From positions 1-51,662 of the forward strand of contig SFVC01000013.1 in assembly GCA_004560375.1 (NCBI GenBank): a stretch of 51,662 nucleotides of DNA, read 5' to 3'. The translations under genes were made by a program, and so were the position numbers. Below the pieces are notes generated by a model. It searched no databases. It was not told the DNA's origin and was given only the letters and a program-made list of their open reading frames with translations. Positions 33,942 through 42,247 of the stretch are shown one piece after another (position 1 is the first letter of the stretch; the number at the start of each line of letters is the position of its first letter). Source of the DNA: a bacterium (GTDB lineage: Bacteria > Bacillota > Clostridia > Oscillospirales > Oscillospiraceae).

Positions 33942-34891
33942 CCCGTCGCCCCCCGCTCCAGCGCCCGATGGGTGAGGATGGCCACCCCCAGGGCGTTGTC
34001 GGTGGCGTACTGGGGCTGGGCGAACACCGAGCCGCACTCCCGCTCCATGGCCGCCCGAATCTGCCGGTTGGAGGCCACCCCGCCGGAGCACAGCACCGGC
34101 AGGCCGGGCCATTTCTTCTGGGCCTCCCGGGTGGCCCGCACCAGCACGTTCAGGATGGTGTCAATGGTAAACCGGGCGATGTTGGCGGGCTTTTCGCCCT
34201 TCTCCGCCAGCTCCTTCACCTTGTTCTCCATGCCGGACAGGGAGAAGGTCAGGCCGTTCAGCTTCACCCGGTAGAAGCTGGTGTCGTCCGCCTCTGGGTA
34301 CAGCGCGTCCAGCGCCTTGCCCGCCGGGAAGGGCAAGCCCAGCAGCACCCCCGCCCGATCCACCAGCTGGCCCGCGGCGATGTCGCTGGTGCCGCCCACC
34401 ACCTCCGCCCGGACGGTGTGGCCCTCCGGCTCCACCCGCAGCAGCTCGGTGGTACCGCCGGACAGGTGCCAGGCCAGGTGGGGCTTGTCCAGCAGATCCT
34501 CCCGGCCCGCCGACCAGGCCGCCGCCGCCACGTGGCCCTGCTGGTGGGAGCAGGGGCAGAAGGGCACGCCCAGGGCTGCCGCCAGGGCGCGGCCCTCCCC
34601 CTCGCCCACCAGGAAGCAGGGCATATAGGAGCCCTCCACCTCCCGGGGCCGGGTGGAGGCCCCCACCGCGGCAATCTGATCCAGGGCGCCCTCCTGGCGC
34701 AGCTGCTCCACCATCAGGTGCAGCCGCTTCACGTGCTGGAACAGCGCGTCGCTCTGCCGCAGGCCCAGGGCCCCCTCGGGCACCGTCAGCAGCCTGCCCC
34801 GGTTCTCCGCCGTCCCGCCGCCGAACACCGCGGCGGAGGTGGTGTAATTGCTGGTGTCAAAGCCCAGGCACTGTATTCCCATGCCGCTCAC
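33938..34891 (-). CDS. TsaD/Kae1-like protein (paralogue)
   Basis: The 317-aa protein has the ASKHA fold of TsaD, the tRNA threonylcarbamoyladenosine enzyme: start LGFDTSNYTTS, then GASTRPREVEGSYMP, SGGTTEL, DIAAGQLVDRAGVLLGLPFP and CSGGVASNRQ. The metal motif of true TsaD, HxEGH, reads H116-QQG-H120 here; both histidines remain but the Glu is Gln. It is also shorter than TsaD (about 340 aa). The place beside nusB and xseA is not where tsaD usually lies. I take it as a paralogue whose job is unknown. The GTG start at 34891 overlaps the nusB stop (GTGA); ATG at 34882 is an alternative. Confidence 0.85.
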   Translation of the reverse strand: MSGMGIQCLGFDTSNYTTSAAVFGGGTAENRGRLLTVPEGALGLRQSDALFQHVKRLHLMVEQLRQEGALDQIAAVGASTRPREVEGSYMPCFLVGEGEGRALAAALGVPFCPCSHQQGHVAAAAWSAGREDLLDKPHLAWHLSGGTTELLRVEPEGHTVRAEVVGGTSDIAAGQLVDRAGVLLGLPFPAGKALDALYPEADDTSFYRVKLNGLTFSLSGMENKVKELAEKGEKPANIARFTIDTILNVLVRATREAQKKWPGLPVLCSGGVASNRQIRAAMERECGSVFAQPQYATDNALGVAILTHRALERGATG

Positions 34892-35343
34892 CCCTGCTCC
34901 GGCAGCTCGGAGCGCACAAAGGAGCCCAGAATGCCGTTGATAAACTTCACCACGTCGTCGTCCAGGTACTTCTTTCCGATCTCCACCGCCTCATTGATGG
35001 CCACCTTGTTGGGTACGTCGGGCATATACAGGATCTCGAACATCGTCACCCGCATGATGGCGGAGGCCACCCGGTCAATCCGGGAGAACCGCCACCCCTT
35101 GGCGTATTTCTCAATGTAACCGTCCAGCTCGGCCCCGTGGCCGCCCACCCCCCGGGTCAGCCGGGTGATATAGGCCAGCTCCCCTTCCCCGGGAAATTCA
35201 GCGTACAGCGGCTCATCCTTGGCCCGCAGGGCGAAGGCCTCCGGGGTCAGCTCCCGGGCCAGCAGCTCCTCCGCGCTCTCGCTGGAGAAGGCCAGCATAA
35301 AAGCGAGGTGGACGGCGATTTCGCGGGCGGTACTTCTGTTCAT
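34888..35343 (-). CDS. nusB: Transcription antitermination factor NusB
   Basis: NusB binds boxA RNA with NusE (ribosomal protein S10) in rRNA antitermination. The 151-aa all-helical protein starts MNRSTAREIAVHLAF and contains ILYMPDVPNKVAINEAVEIGK, the family's C-terminal core. ATG at 35343 is chosen over an upstream opening without support. A TATAAT at 35423-35428 (minus strand) lies about 80 bases upstream but its -35 box is weak. It starts the nusB-cof unit. Confidence 0.95.
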   Translation of the reverse strand: MNRSTAREIAVHLAFMLAFSSESAEELLARELTPEAFALRAKDEPLYAEFPGEGELAYITRLTRGVGGHGAELDGYIEKYAKGWRFSRIDRVASAIMRVTMFEILYMPDVPNKVAINEAVEIGKKYLDDDVVKFINGILGSFVRSELPEQG

Positions 35344-35480
35344 GAGGATATCATCCTTTCCCGGCGGAGCCCGCCGGCCTTTCTCTCTATGGGCACAACA
35401 CGCCATTGTGTATATCCAATATATTATACACGCCGCCGGCCAAAAAGAAAACCCCTTTTTTCCGCCTCAGGAAAAAAGAG

Positions 35481-35512
35481 GGAAAAGAGCCGGGCCAAAC
35501 CGGCCCGGCTCT
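35481..35512 (-). terminator. Intrinsic terminator of asp23
   Basis: AGAGCCGGGCC pairs with GGCCCGGCTCT; on the minus strand it is followed by TTTTCCCTCTTTTTT. It separates the asp23 gene from nusB. Confidence 0.85.
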
Positions 35513-35525
35513 GGGGAACGTCCCG

Positions 35526-35894
35526 TTATTTCTGGAAGGTCACGCCCACCACGGCCACATTGACGCAGGCCACGCTCAGCCCGCTGGTGTTTTCCACCGC
35601 GCTGAACACCGCGTCCTGCACCGCCCGGGCCACGTCGGTGACCACATAGCCGTACCGCACCAGGATGGACAACTCCACGGTCACCTTCTCCTCCTCCACC
35701 CACAGGCGCACCCCGCGGGTCAGGGCCTTGCGGTTGGCCGTGGCGGCCCCGTCGCTGCTCAGGCCGGAGCCCAGACAGCTCACGCCCTCCACCTCTACCG
35801 CGGCGGCCGCCGCGATGACGGCCAGCACTTCCTCGGATATGCTGACGCTGCCCAGCTCGCTCTCGTGGGAGATATATTCCCTGCCTTCGGCCAT
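35526..35894 (-). CDS. Asp23/Gls24-family protein (YqhY-like)
   Basis: The 122-aa protein belongs to the Asp23/Gls24 family (start ISHESELGSVSISEEVLAVIA, then EVEGVSCLG, then VELSILVRYGYVVTDVARAVQ). B. subtilis YqhY, encoded in the same place before nusB, affects fatty acid synthesis through acetyl-CoA carboxylase; the accBC genes that neighbour it there are absent here. It has its own sigma-A promoter and terminator. Confidence 0.9.
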   Translation of the reverse strand: MAEGREYISHESELGSVSISEEVLAVIAAAAAVEVEGVSCLGSGLSSDGAATANRKALTRGVRLWVEEEKVTVELSILVRYGYVVTDVARAVQDAVFSAVENTSGLSVACVNVAVVGVTFQK

Positions 35895-35927
35895 GACGCC
35901 TCACGCTCCTTTTTCCAAGCTGAGGGT

Positions 35928-35956
35928 ATTATATCACCCCGGCGGCAAAATTACAA
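35928..35956 (-). promoter_or_regulatory. Sigma-A promoter of asp23
   Basis: Minus strand: TTGTAA, 17 nt, TATAAT, about 34 bases before the ATG, in the gap after spoIIIAH. It allows asp23 expression in vegetative cells independent of spoIIIA. Confidence 0.78.
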
Positions 35957-35988
35957 TCCCGATTTTTCGCGGGGCCGCGCCTCCTCTT

Positions 35989-36612
35989 TTACGGCTCCGC
36001 CTCGATGATGGTCACCTTGGTGGGGGTCAGGCCGGTCTCCTCCATGACGATCTCGGCGATCTTGGCGATGTCCGTCTCATTCAGGCCCTCGGCGGTGGAG
36101 GAAACCACCACGCTGGCGCTGTCCTCATTGATAAAGCACACGCAGTCGCCGTAGCCCTTGGCGGTCACCAGGTTTTCCACCTTGGCCTCGGACAGGGTGA
36201 GGGCGGCCATGGCCTGGATGGACGCGTTGGCCTCGTCCAGCATGGTCTGCTGGGCGTTCTCGTCGGCGGCGGCCTGCTGGAGCAGCTCCAGGGCGCTGTC
36301 CCGGGCCTGCTGCCGGTTCAGCCGGGCGGACGCGAAATAGCCCGTGGACGTTGTGCTCCCAGGATCCTGGCTGGGGACGGCGCTGGGATCGGCGCTGGCC
36401 TGGGCGCCGGGGTTTGTCTCCCCAGGCTTGCCGGCAGTGCCCTTGCCGTCCTCCTCCCCGTTGACCAGGGTCGTCTGGCCCAGCAGCTTGCCGCCCTCGC
36501 CGTCCTTGCCGCCGTCCGCCGACTCCTTGCTGTACGACCAGTTGAGGTACACCGCCGCCCCCACGAACAGGACGATGGCCACAACCACCGCGTTACGTTT
36601 CCACACACTCAT
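35989..36612 (-). CDS. spoIIIAH: Stage III sporulation protein AH
   Basis: SpoIIIAH sits in the mother-cell membrane and pairs across the gap with forespore SpoIIQ to form the feeding-tube channel. The 207-aa protein has an N-terminal helix (about 7-26, VVVAIVLFVGAAVYLNW), a Gly/Asp/Ser-rich linker, and the C-terminal YscJ/FliF-like ring-building domain (about 105-207, ending TKVTIIEAEP). ATG at 36612 follows GGAGG. Last gene of the operon. Confidence 0.95.
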   Translation of the reverse strand: MSVWKRNAVVVAIVLFVGAAVYLNWSYSKESADGGKDGEGGKLLGQTTLVNGEEDGKGTAGKPGETNPGAQASADPSAVPSQDPGSTTSTGYFASARLNRQQARDSALELLQQAAADENAQQTMLDEANASIQAMAALTLSEAKVENLVTAKGYGDCVCFINEDSASVVVSSTAEGLNETDIAKIAEIVMEETGLTPTKVTIIEAEP

Positions 36613-36658
36613 TGCTCTGCCCTCCACTTTAAATTTTGTTCCACGCGAACGATAGCGT

Positions 36659-37180
36659 TTACCCTGTACCCTTGCAGACCGTGACCCGATCCGCCCCCAG
36701 CCCGGTGAGGGACGACACCGCCTGAGTCAGCAGTAGCCGGATCTCCGCGTTGTCCCCGCCCTGGCACACCACCAGCGCCCCCTGAAAGGTGGGGTAGTTC
36801 CGGCTGAGCAGCACCGCCTCCTGGCTTCCGCCGGAGCTCACCAGCACCGTCTCCTCCGCCACGCTGCTGCCCCGGTCGGTGACGGAGGTGGTGCGGTCGG
36901 AGGCCAGCACCCGCTCCATGCCGCTCTTGACCGTCAGGGTCACCGTCACCTGCCCCGCCCCCTCCACCTGGGACAGGGTACGGGACAGCTTCTCCTCCAG
37001 GGCCTCCAGGTCGAAGTCCTCCCGGGCCGTCCCCTGGGCGTCCCCGTCCGGCTTCTGCCCGCCGTCCCCTGTGGGCCACAGCAGCAAAAGGAGCCCGGCG
37101 GCGATGACGAGCAGCACATATTTGTACTGGTTCAGCAGCTTCCACACCGCCCCCGGCTGGGGCTTCCACTGGAGCTTCAT
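36659..37180 (-). CDS. spoIIIAG: Stage III sporulation protein AG
   Basis: SpoIIIAG forms the large ring of the mother-cell side of the channel. The 173-aa protein has one membrane helix (about 20-38, YVLLVIAAGLLLLLW) and a C-terminal ring-building domain with the characteristic VTVTLTVKSGMERVL and GALVVCQGGDNAEIR strands. Its ATG overlaps the spoIIIAF stop. Confidence 0.95.
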   Translation of the reverse strand: MKLQWKPQPGAVWKLLNQYKYVLLVIAAGLLLLLWPTGDGGQKPDGDAQGTAREDFDLEALEEKLSRTLSQVEGAGQVTVTLTVKSGMERVLASDRTTSVTDRGSSVAEETVLVSSGGSQEAVLLSRNYPTFQGALVVCQGGDNAEIRLLLTQAVSSLTGLGADRVTVCKGTG

Positions 37181-37665
37181 GGCAGTTCCTCCTCAAAGCG
37201 CTGCCGCTGGGGAGGCACGCCCAGGTCGTCCTCCAGCAGGCGGCTGAGCGCGGCTTGCCGCTCCTCCGTCCAGACGCCCCGGGCGGTGACCTCCCAAGGG
37301 CAGGGCACGCCGTTTTCGTCATTGGAACAGGTCACCTCCGCCTGACAGAGGATGCCCAGTTCCTCCGCCTTGTCCACAATATATGCGGCGGTGTTGTCCT
37401 CTATGATGGTTTGATACAGCAAATTGCTTTTTTCCGCCAGGCCCGCCTCACAGCTTTGGGACGCGGCCCGGTACTCCTCCGCCGCCCGGGCGATGAGCCC
37501 GCTGTCCAGCCGGAGCAGCGGCCCCACCGCCGCCAGCAGCAGGGCCAGCCCTCCCGCCAGACGGCACACCTTTTTCACGCTGCCCTTGGGGGCCAGCCCC
37601 TCCGCCGCCGCCAGCACCAGGGCGGTGCAGGCCACCCCCAGCAGCCACTGCCGCAGGGCCGTCAT
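37177..37665 (-). CDS. spoIIIAF: Stage III sporulation protein AF
   Basis: SpoIIIAF is a membrane part of the SpoIIIA-SpoIIQ complex. The 162-aa protein has two N-terminal helices (about 4-22, 33-50), the signature RLAGGLALLLAAVGPLLRL, and a soluble C-terminal ring-building-type domain. ATG at 37665 overlaps the spoIIIAE stop (ATGA); the longer frame is a shadow. Confidence 0.93.
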   Translation of the reverse strand: MTALRQWLLGVACTALVLAAAEGLAPKGSVKKVCRLAGGLALLLAAVGPLLRLDSGLIARAAEEYRAASQSCEAGLAEKSNLLYQTIIEDNTAAYIVDKAEELGILCQAEVTCSNDENGVPCPWEVTARGVWTEERQAALSRLLEDDLGVPPQRQRFEEELP

Positions 37666-38765
37666 AGGGCGGCCACCGACACGCAGGACACCAGCGCGAT
37701 GAGCAGCAGCAGGCAGCACGCCCCCGTCATGCCCAGCACCAGCCCGAAGGCGCTCCCCAGCCGATCCACCAGGGCGCACACCGGCCCGTCCCCCATGGCG
37801 GCGGCCAGGGCCGCCGTCAGCTTATAGGCCAAATAGTGCACCGAGAGCTGCAAGAGGGGAATCAGGCAGATCCCCAGAATAGTCACCATACCGAACACCC
37901 CCACCGTCCCCTTCAATATTCCTGCCGACGCCAGCACCGTCTCCGCCGCGTCGGACAAAATTCCGCCCACCACCGGGATGGCCCCGGATATGGCCAGCTT
38001 GGCGGCCTTTACCGTGGCGGCGTCCGCCGTCCCCGCCACCACCCCGCTGGCCGTCAGGTAGCCCACAAAGGCCAGAGTCACCACCGTCAGCACCGTGGTC
38101 ACCGTCCACTTCAGCAGATCCGCCAGCCGCTTCAGCCTGCCCTCCCCCACCGCCGCCTGGGCCACCGACGCGGCGATGTAACCGTACAGCAGGGGCACCA
38201 GCAGGCCGTTGATCAGGTTCACCAGCAGATCGGAAAAGAGGGCCGCCGCCAGCTGCCGGGCCGCCGCCCCGGTGATGGCCCCGGTGGCCGCCGTCACCAC
38301 CGCCGCCGTGGGCAGGAGCACGTTGGCAAAGGAGGTCATCCTGGCAATGGCCCCTGTGCCCATGCCCAGCAGGGCGTTCACGTCCGCCACCGCCACCGCC
38401 GTCACCGCCAGCGTCCCCGCCAGGGATACCGAGCGGGCAGCCGTCCCTCCCGCGCCCTCCTGCACCGTCTCCGCCAGCCCGCAGAACAGCAGAATCACCA
38501 GGATCAGCACCCCCGAGCGCACCGCCCGGCGAAGGATGCCCCCCAACTCCCGGGTGCCGGTATCCACCAGCTCCGCCAGCCCGTCGTCCAGGGCCGCGCC
38601 GTACTCCGCCGTCCCCCCCTGCTCCGCTGCGGCCCGCTCCAGCTCGTCCAGGCCGAAGTCCTCCTCCTGGACGATCCGAACCTCCCCAATGCTTGATGCC
38701 CGCGCCGGCAGGCACAGCAGGGCCAGCAGCAGGGGGAGCAGCGCGAACAGCAGTTTTCCCCTCAT
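37662..38765 (-). CDS. spoIIIAE: Stage III sporulation protein AE
   Basis: SpoIIIAE is the polytopic membrane core of the channel. The 367-aa protein has a signal peptide (about 1-23, ending LPARASS), a short extracytoplasmic stretch, then about seven membrane helices from residue 85 on. It lies 13 bases after spoIIIAD with a GAGGGAGG site. Confidence 0.95.
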   Translation of the reverse strand: MRGKLLFALLPLLLALLCLPARASSIGEVRIVQEEDFGLDELERAAAEQGGTAEYGAALDDGLAELVDTGTRELGGILRRAVRSGVLILVILLFCGLAETVQEGAGGTAARSVSLAGTLAVTAVAVADVNALLGMGTGAIARMTSFANVLLPTAAVVTAATGAITGAAARQLAAALFSDLLVNLINGLLVPLLYGYIAASVAQAAVGEGRLKRLADLLKWTVTTVLTVVTLAFVGYLTASGVVAGTADAATVKAAKLAISGAIPVVGGILSDAAETVLASAGILKGTVGVFGMVTILGICLIPLLQLSVHYLAYKLTAALAAAMGDGPVCALVDRLGSAFGLVLGMTGACCLLLLIALVSCVSVAAL

Positions 38766-38778
38766 CCCGCCGCCTCCC

Positions 38779-39165
38779 TCAGATCAACCCCGTCAGGGTG
38801 TCCACCACCGCCGTCATCAGCGGCAGCACCGCCACCAGGGCCAGGGCCGTCCCCGCCAGCTCCACCGCCGAGGCCAGTCCCCCCTCTCCCGCGTCCCGGC
38901 AGAAGTCGGAGGACAGCCGGGTGACGATGGCCACCCCCGCCGTCTTTACCACCGGCCCCACCACCTGGGGGGACAGTCCCCCGGCCTCCATCAGCTTGTC
39001 CATCAGCTCCATCACCGCCTGGAGGGCCCCCGAGCAGTACAGCAGAATCACCGCCCCGGCGCATATGCCCAGCACCAGCCCCAGCTCCGGAGCCTGCTTT
39101 CGCACCACTACCGTGCACACCGCGGCGGCGATGGCCGCCGCCGCCACCTTTACAATGTCGCTCAC
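38779..39165 (-). CDS. spoIIIAD: Stage III sporulation protein AD
   Basis: The 128-aa membrane protein with about four helices contains the family segment RKQAPELGLVLGICAGAVIL. The GTG start overlaps the spoIIIAC stop (GTGA). It is a small membrane subunit of the SpoIIIA complex. Confidence 0.94.
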   Translation of the reverse strand: MSDIVKVAAAAIAAAVCTVVVRKQAPELGLVLGICAGAVILLYCSGALQAVMELMDKLMEAGGLSPQVVGPVVKTAGVAIVTRLSSDFCRDAGEGGLASAVELAGTALALVAVLPLMTAVVDTLTGLI

Positions 39166-39356
39166 AGCCCGAACAGGTTCTTCACCAGGTCGAACAGGCT
39201 GCTGATCTCCTGCACCACGATCATGAGCACCACCACCAGCGCCACCAGGGTGGTCATGGTGGCCATCTCGTCCCGGCCCGAGCGGGTCAGCACCTGGTTG
39301 AGCACCGACACCAGAATGCCGATGGCGGCAATTTTGAAAATCAGATCCACGTTCAC
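39162..39356 (-). CDS. spoIIIAC: Stage III sporulation protein AC
   Basis: This 64-aa protein with two membrane helices (MNVDLIFKIAAIGILV and MTTLVALVVVLMIVVQEI) matches SpoIIIAC in size and sequence. The start is GTG at 39356, seven bases after AGGAGG; no in-frame ATG exists, which is why it is easily missed or merged with a longer spurious frame. It lies between spoIIIAB and spoIIIAD, completing the eight-gene operon. Confidence 0.93.
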   Translation of the reverse strand: MNVDLIFKIAAIGILVSVLNQVLTRSGRDEMATMTTLVALVVVLMIVVQEISSLFDLVKNLFGL

Positions 39357-39373
39357 ATTGACTCCTCCTTGGT

Positions 39374-39886
39374 TCAAATCAGCAGAATGGTGAGGAACAG
39401 CCCCGCCGTCACCCCCAGCACGCCGTACACTCGGCCCAGCCGCCGCCGCTCCTCCTCCGCCTGCTCCCGCCGCCGGGCCAGCCCCGCCACAACGCCCTCC
39501 ACGGCCTGCCGCTGGCTGTCCCCGTCGTACCGGCCCAGCACCGGGCCCAGCTGCTCCACCAGCGCCCGATCCTCCCGATCCAGCACCAGGAGGCACCGCT
39601 CCAGCCCCTCCTGCCACAGCGACCGAAAGGGCGCGCCGTCCAGCGCCCCCGCACCCTGGGCGCAGAAGGCGAAGAACCGGGCGGCCCGTCCGTGGACGCC
39701 CGCCGCCGCCGTCTCCAGCGCCCCGGGCAGAGGGGACAGCCGCCAGCCCAGCTCCCGCTGGAGGATGTCCAGCCCCGCCGACAGCTCCCGCAGATCCCGC
39801 ACCCGGCCGTCCAGCCGGCCCACCGCCCCCAGGCCCAGGGCCCCGCAGCCCGCCATCAGCAGGCACGCCCCCGCCGCCCGGATCAC
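39374..39886 (-). CDS. spoIIIAB: Stage III sporulation protein AB
   Basis: SpoIIIAB resembles the membrane-bound F-type proteins of type II secretion systems and is thought to work with the ATPase SpoIIIAA. The 170-aa protein (GTG 39886) has an N-terminal helix, the core VRDLRELSAGLDILQRELGW, and a C-terminal helix ending GLFLTILLI. GTG follows GGAGG by seven bases and overlaps the spoIIIAA stop. Confidence 0.93.
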   Translation of the reverse strand: MIRAAGACLLMAGCGALGLGAVGRLDGRVRDLRELSAGLDILQRELGWRLSPLPGALETAAAGVHGRAARFFAFCAQGAGALDGAPFRSLWQEGLERCLLVLDREDRALVEQLGPVLGRYDGDSQRQAVEGVVAGLARRREQAEEERRRLGRVYGVLGVTAGLFLTILLI

Positions 39887-40785
39887 GGTAATGCCTCCAC
39901 CCGGGCCGTCCGCTGTCCGTCCCGGCGCTCCAGCACCACCAGCCGCCGGAACACCCCCGCCGACAGCAGCGCCCGGTACACCGGCCTGCGGCGGAGATCC
40001 TCCGGCCCGCCGCCGTGGGCGGTGGCCAGCAGCGCCGCGCCGCAGCCCGCCGCCTCTGTCACCGCCCGCACGTCGGCGGGGGCGGTGATCTCGTCCACCG
40101 CCACCGCCTGGGGGTTCATCCCCCGAATGAGCATGGACAGCCCCTCCGCCTTGGAGCAGCCGTCCAGCACGTCGGTGTGGCGGCCCACGTAGAGCTGGGG
40201 CTCTCCCCGCCACAGGGCGGCGATCTCCCCGCGCTCGTCCACCACCCCCACCCGCAGGGGAGCGCCCCCCTCCCCGTCGGACAGGCCCCGCACCAGCTCC
40301 CGTAGCAGGGTGGTCTTGCCCGCCCCCGGCGGGGCCAGGATCAGGGTGCTGGCAAAAGCCCCGTCCTCCCTGAGCTGGGGCAGCAGCGCCCCGGCCTGTC
40401 CCACCACCGGGCGGGCCACCCGGATGGACAGGGAGGACAGCTCCCGCAGGGTGACGATCCCGCCGTCCCGGCGCACCACCGAGCCGCACAGCCCCACCCG
40501 GTGCCCGCCCCGCAGGGTGACAAAGCCCTGCCGCACCCGATCCAGCGCCGTGTGGGCCGATGACTGGGTGGCGTTCTCCAGCACCTGGCGCAGCTCCTCC
40601 TCCCCGATGGGGGGCGTGTCCGTGTCCACTTCTCCCCCCGGCAGCAGGGCCGTCATGGGGAAGCCCCGGCGGAGCCGCACCTCCTCCAGCTCGGACAGCC
40701 TGTCCGCTCCCAGCCCCCGCAGGCCCGCCCGCAGAGGCTCCGGCAGCACCGCCGCCGCCTGCTCCCAGGGATATCGCTTGTCCAT
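39883..40785 (-). CDS. spoIIIAA: Stage III sporulation protein AA (secretion-type ATPase)
   Basis: SpoIIIAA is the mother-cell ATPase of the SpoIIIA-SpoIIQ channel, related to type II/IV secretion ATPases. The 300-aa protein has Walker A LAPPGAGKTTLLRE around residue 150, Walker B-like VDEI at about 230, and LATAHGGGPEDL. ATG at 40785 follows AAGGCGG. A sigma-E-like promoter lies 27 bases upstream of the start. Confidence 0.96.
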   Translation of the reverse strand: MDKRYPWEQAAAVLPEPLRAGLRGLGADRLSELEEVRLRRGFPMTALLPGGEVDTDTPPIGEEELRQVLENATQSSAHTALDRVRQGFVTLRGGHRVGLCGSVVRRDGGIVTLRELSSLSIRVARPVVGQAGALLPQLREDGAFASTLILAPPGAGKTTLLRELVRGLSDGEGGAPLRVGVVDERGEIAALWRGEPQLYVGRHTDVLDGCSKAEGLSMLIRGMNPQAVAVDEITAPADVRAVTEAAGCGAALLATAHGGGPEDLRRRPVYRALLSAGVFRRLVVLERRDGQRTARVEALP

Positions 40786-40811
40786 AAAGTCACCGCCTTA
40801 CTTGTTACCCC

Positions 40812-40842
40812 ATTTCTATGAAGGCGTGTCCCACGATATGAC
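40812..40842 (-). promoter_or_regulatory. Sigma-E-like promoter of the spoIIIA operon
   Basis: Minus strand: GTCATATC, 14 nt, CATAGAAAT, so ATA to CATA is 16, the same arrangement as before spoIVA and sipL. The B. subtilis spoIIIA operon is known to depend on sigma-E. Confidence 0.75.
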
Positions 40843-40892
40843 CGCGGCAGAAAATTTTTAGTCCCGGACCGGTTTTAGGGCCTATTGGGGCA

Positions 40893-40953
40893 TAAAAAAC
40901 CGACCCATTTTGACAAGGAAAATCACCTTACCCTTGCTTTCAATGAGCCGGTT
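40893..40953 (-). terminator. Intrinsic terminator of dapL
   Basis: AAACCGGCTCATT pairs with AATGGGTCGGTTT (two mismatches), with an inner CAAGG/CCTTG stem, followed on the minus strand by TTTTTT. It isolates spoIIIA from upstream transcription. Confidence 0.78.
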
Positions 40954-40970
40954 TGCTTTGTTTTTTGTTG

Positions 40971-42188
40971 TTACAGGACGGATATCATCCGCTGGACGGC
41001 CTCTCGGGTAGCGTCCGCGTCCCCGAAGGCGGTGACCCGGACGTAGCCCTCCCCGCTGGGGCCGAAGCCCGCCCCGGGGGTGGTCACCACGCAGGCCCGC
41101 TTCAGCAGCACATCAAAGAAGTCCCAGGAGGGGGTATTGTTGGGGGTTTTCACCCACAGGTAGGGGGCGTTCACCCCGCCGTATACCGTCAGCCCCGCGG
41201 CGGACAGGCCATCCCGGATCACCTGGGCGTTCTTCAAGTAGTAGTCAATGGCGGCCTTGGTCTGGGCCTTGCCCTGGGGCGACAGGGCCGCCTCCGCCGC
41301 CCGCTGGATGACATAGGGCACGCCGTTGAACTTGCTCCCCTGGCGGCGGTTCCACAGATCCCGCAGGGACACGCCGTCCCGCTCCAGCACTTTGGGTATG
41401 ACCGTATAGGCGCAGCGGTTGCCGGTGAATCCGGCGGACTTGGAGAAGGAGCGGAACTCGATGGCGCAGGTCTTGGCCCCCTCCACCTCGAAGATGCTGT
41501 GGGGGACGCCCTCCTCCCGGATGAACGCCTCATAGGCGGAGTCGAACAGGATCACGCTGCCGTGGGCGTTGGCGTAGTCCACCCACACCTTGAGCTGCTC
41601 ATAGGTGGCCGCCGCCCCGGTGGGGTTGTTGGGGGAGCAGATATAGATGAGGTCGGGCGCCTTGCCCAAGGGCAGCTCAGGGAAGAAGCCGTTCTCCGCC
41701 GTGCAGGGCAGGTAGACAAGCTCCGTCCACCGCTCCCCGTCAAAGTCCCCGGCTCGTCCCGCCATGGCGTTGGTGTCCACATAGACGGGATAGACCGGGT
41801 CGCACACCGCCACCACGTTGTCCACCGAGAAGATGTCTCCGATGCTGCCGCAGTCGCTCTTGGCCCCGTCGGACACAAAGATCTCATCGTCCGCGATGTC
41901 CACCCCTCGGGCCTGATAATCGTCCCGGATGGCGAAGCGCAGGAAGTCGTAGGCGCAGCAGGTCTCCTCGCAGTAGCCCCGGAAGGTCTCTTTCACCCCC
42001 ATCTCCCGGGACGCCTTCACCATGGCCTCCACCACCGCGGGGGCCAGGGGCAGGGTCACGTCCCCGATGCCCAGGCGGATCAGGGGCATGGGCGGGTTCT
42101 GGGCGGAAAAGGCCCGCACCCGGCGGCCGATCTCGGGGAACAGGTATCCTCCAGGAAGTTTTTTGAAATTCTGGTTGACGCGGGCCAT
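40971..42188 (-). CDS. dapL: LL-diaminopimelate aminotransferase
   Basis: DapL makes LL-diaminopimelate from tetrahydrodipicolinate in one step, skipping the succinyl or acetyl branch; the product feeds peptidoglycan and lysine, and its precursor feeds the spore's dipicolinate. The 405-aa PLP enzyme starts MARVNQNFKKLPGGYLFPEI and has the PLP lysine in FRSFSKSAGFTGNRCAY, and SPNNPTG. ATG at 42188 with AGGAG eight bases upstream is preferred over GTG codons just before. It follows dapF. Confidence 0.95.
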   Translation of the reverse strand: MARVNQNFKKLPGGYLFPEIGRRVRAFSAQNPPMPLIRLGIGDVTLPLAPAVVEAMVKASREMGVKETFRGYCEETCCAYDFLRFAIRDDYQARGVDIADDEIFVSDGAKSDCGSIGDIFSVDNVVAVCDPVYPVYVDTNAMAGRAGDFDGERWTELVYLPCTAENGFFPELPLGKAPDLIYICSPNNPTGAAATYEQLKVWVDYANAHGSVILFDSAYEAFIREEGVPHSIFEVEGAKTCAIEFRSFSKSAGFTGNRCAYTVIPKVLERDGVSLRDLWNRRQGSKFNGVPYVIQRAAEAALSPQGKAQTKAAIDYYLKNAQVIRDGLSAAGLTVYGGVNAPYLWVKTPNNTPSWDFFDVLLKRACVVTTPGAGFGPSGEGYVRVTAFGDADATREAVQRMISVL

Positions 42189-42247
42189 GGCCACCACTCC
42201 TTCACTTTATCTGGTTAAACTATTGTATCACAGGAAAAACGCTCCGG

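Noticed and set aside
35423..35450. A promoter for nusB with TATAAT at 35423-35428
   Set aside because: The -10 is perfect but the best -35 at 17 nt is TTTTCT, so I only mention it under nusB.
40953..42218. 421-aa plus-strand frame opposite dapL
   Set aside because: Shadow frame; dapL motifs on the minus strand are unambiguous.
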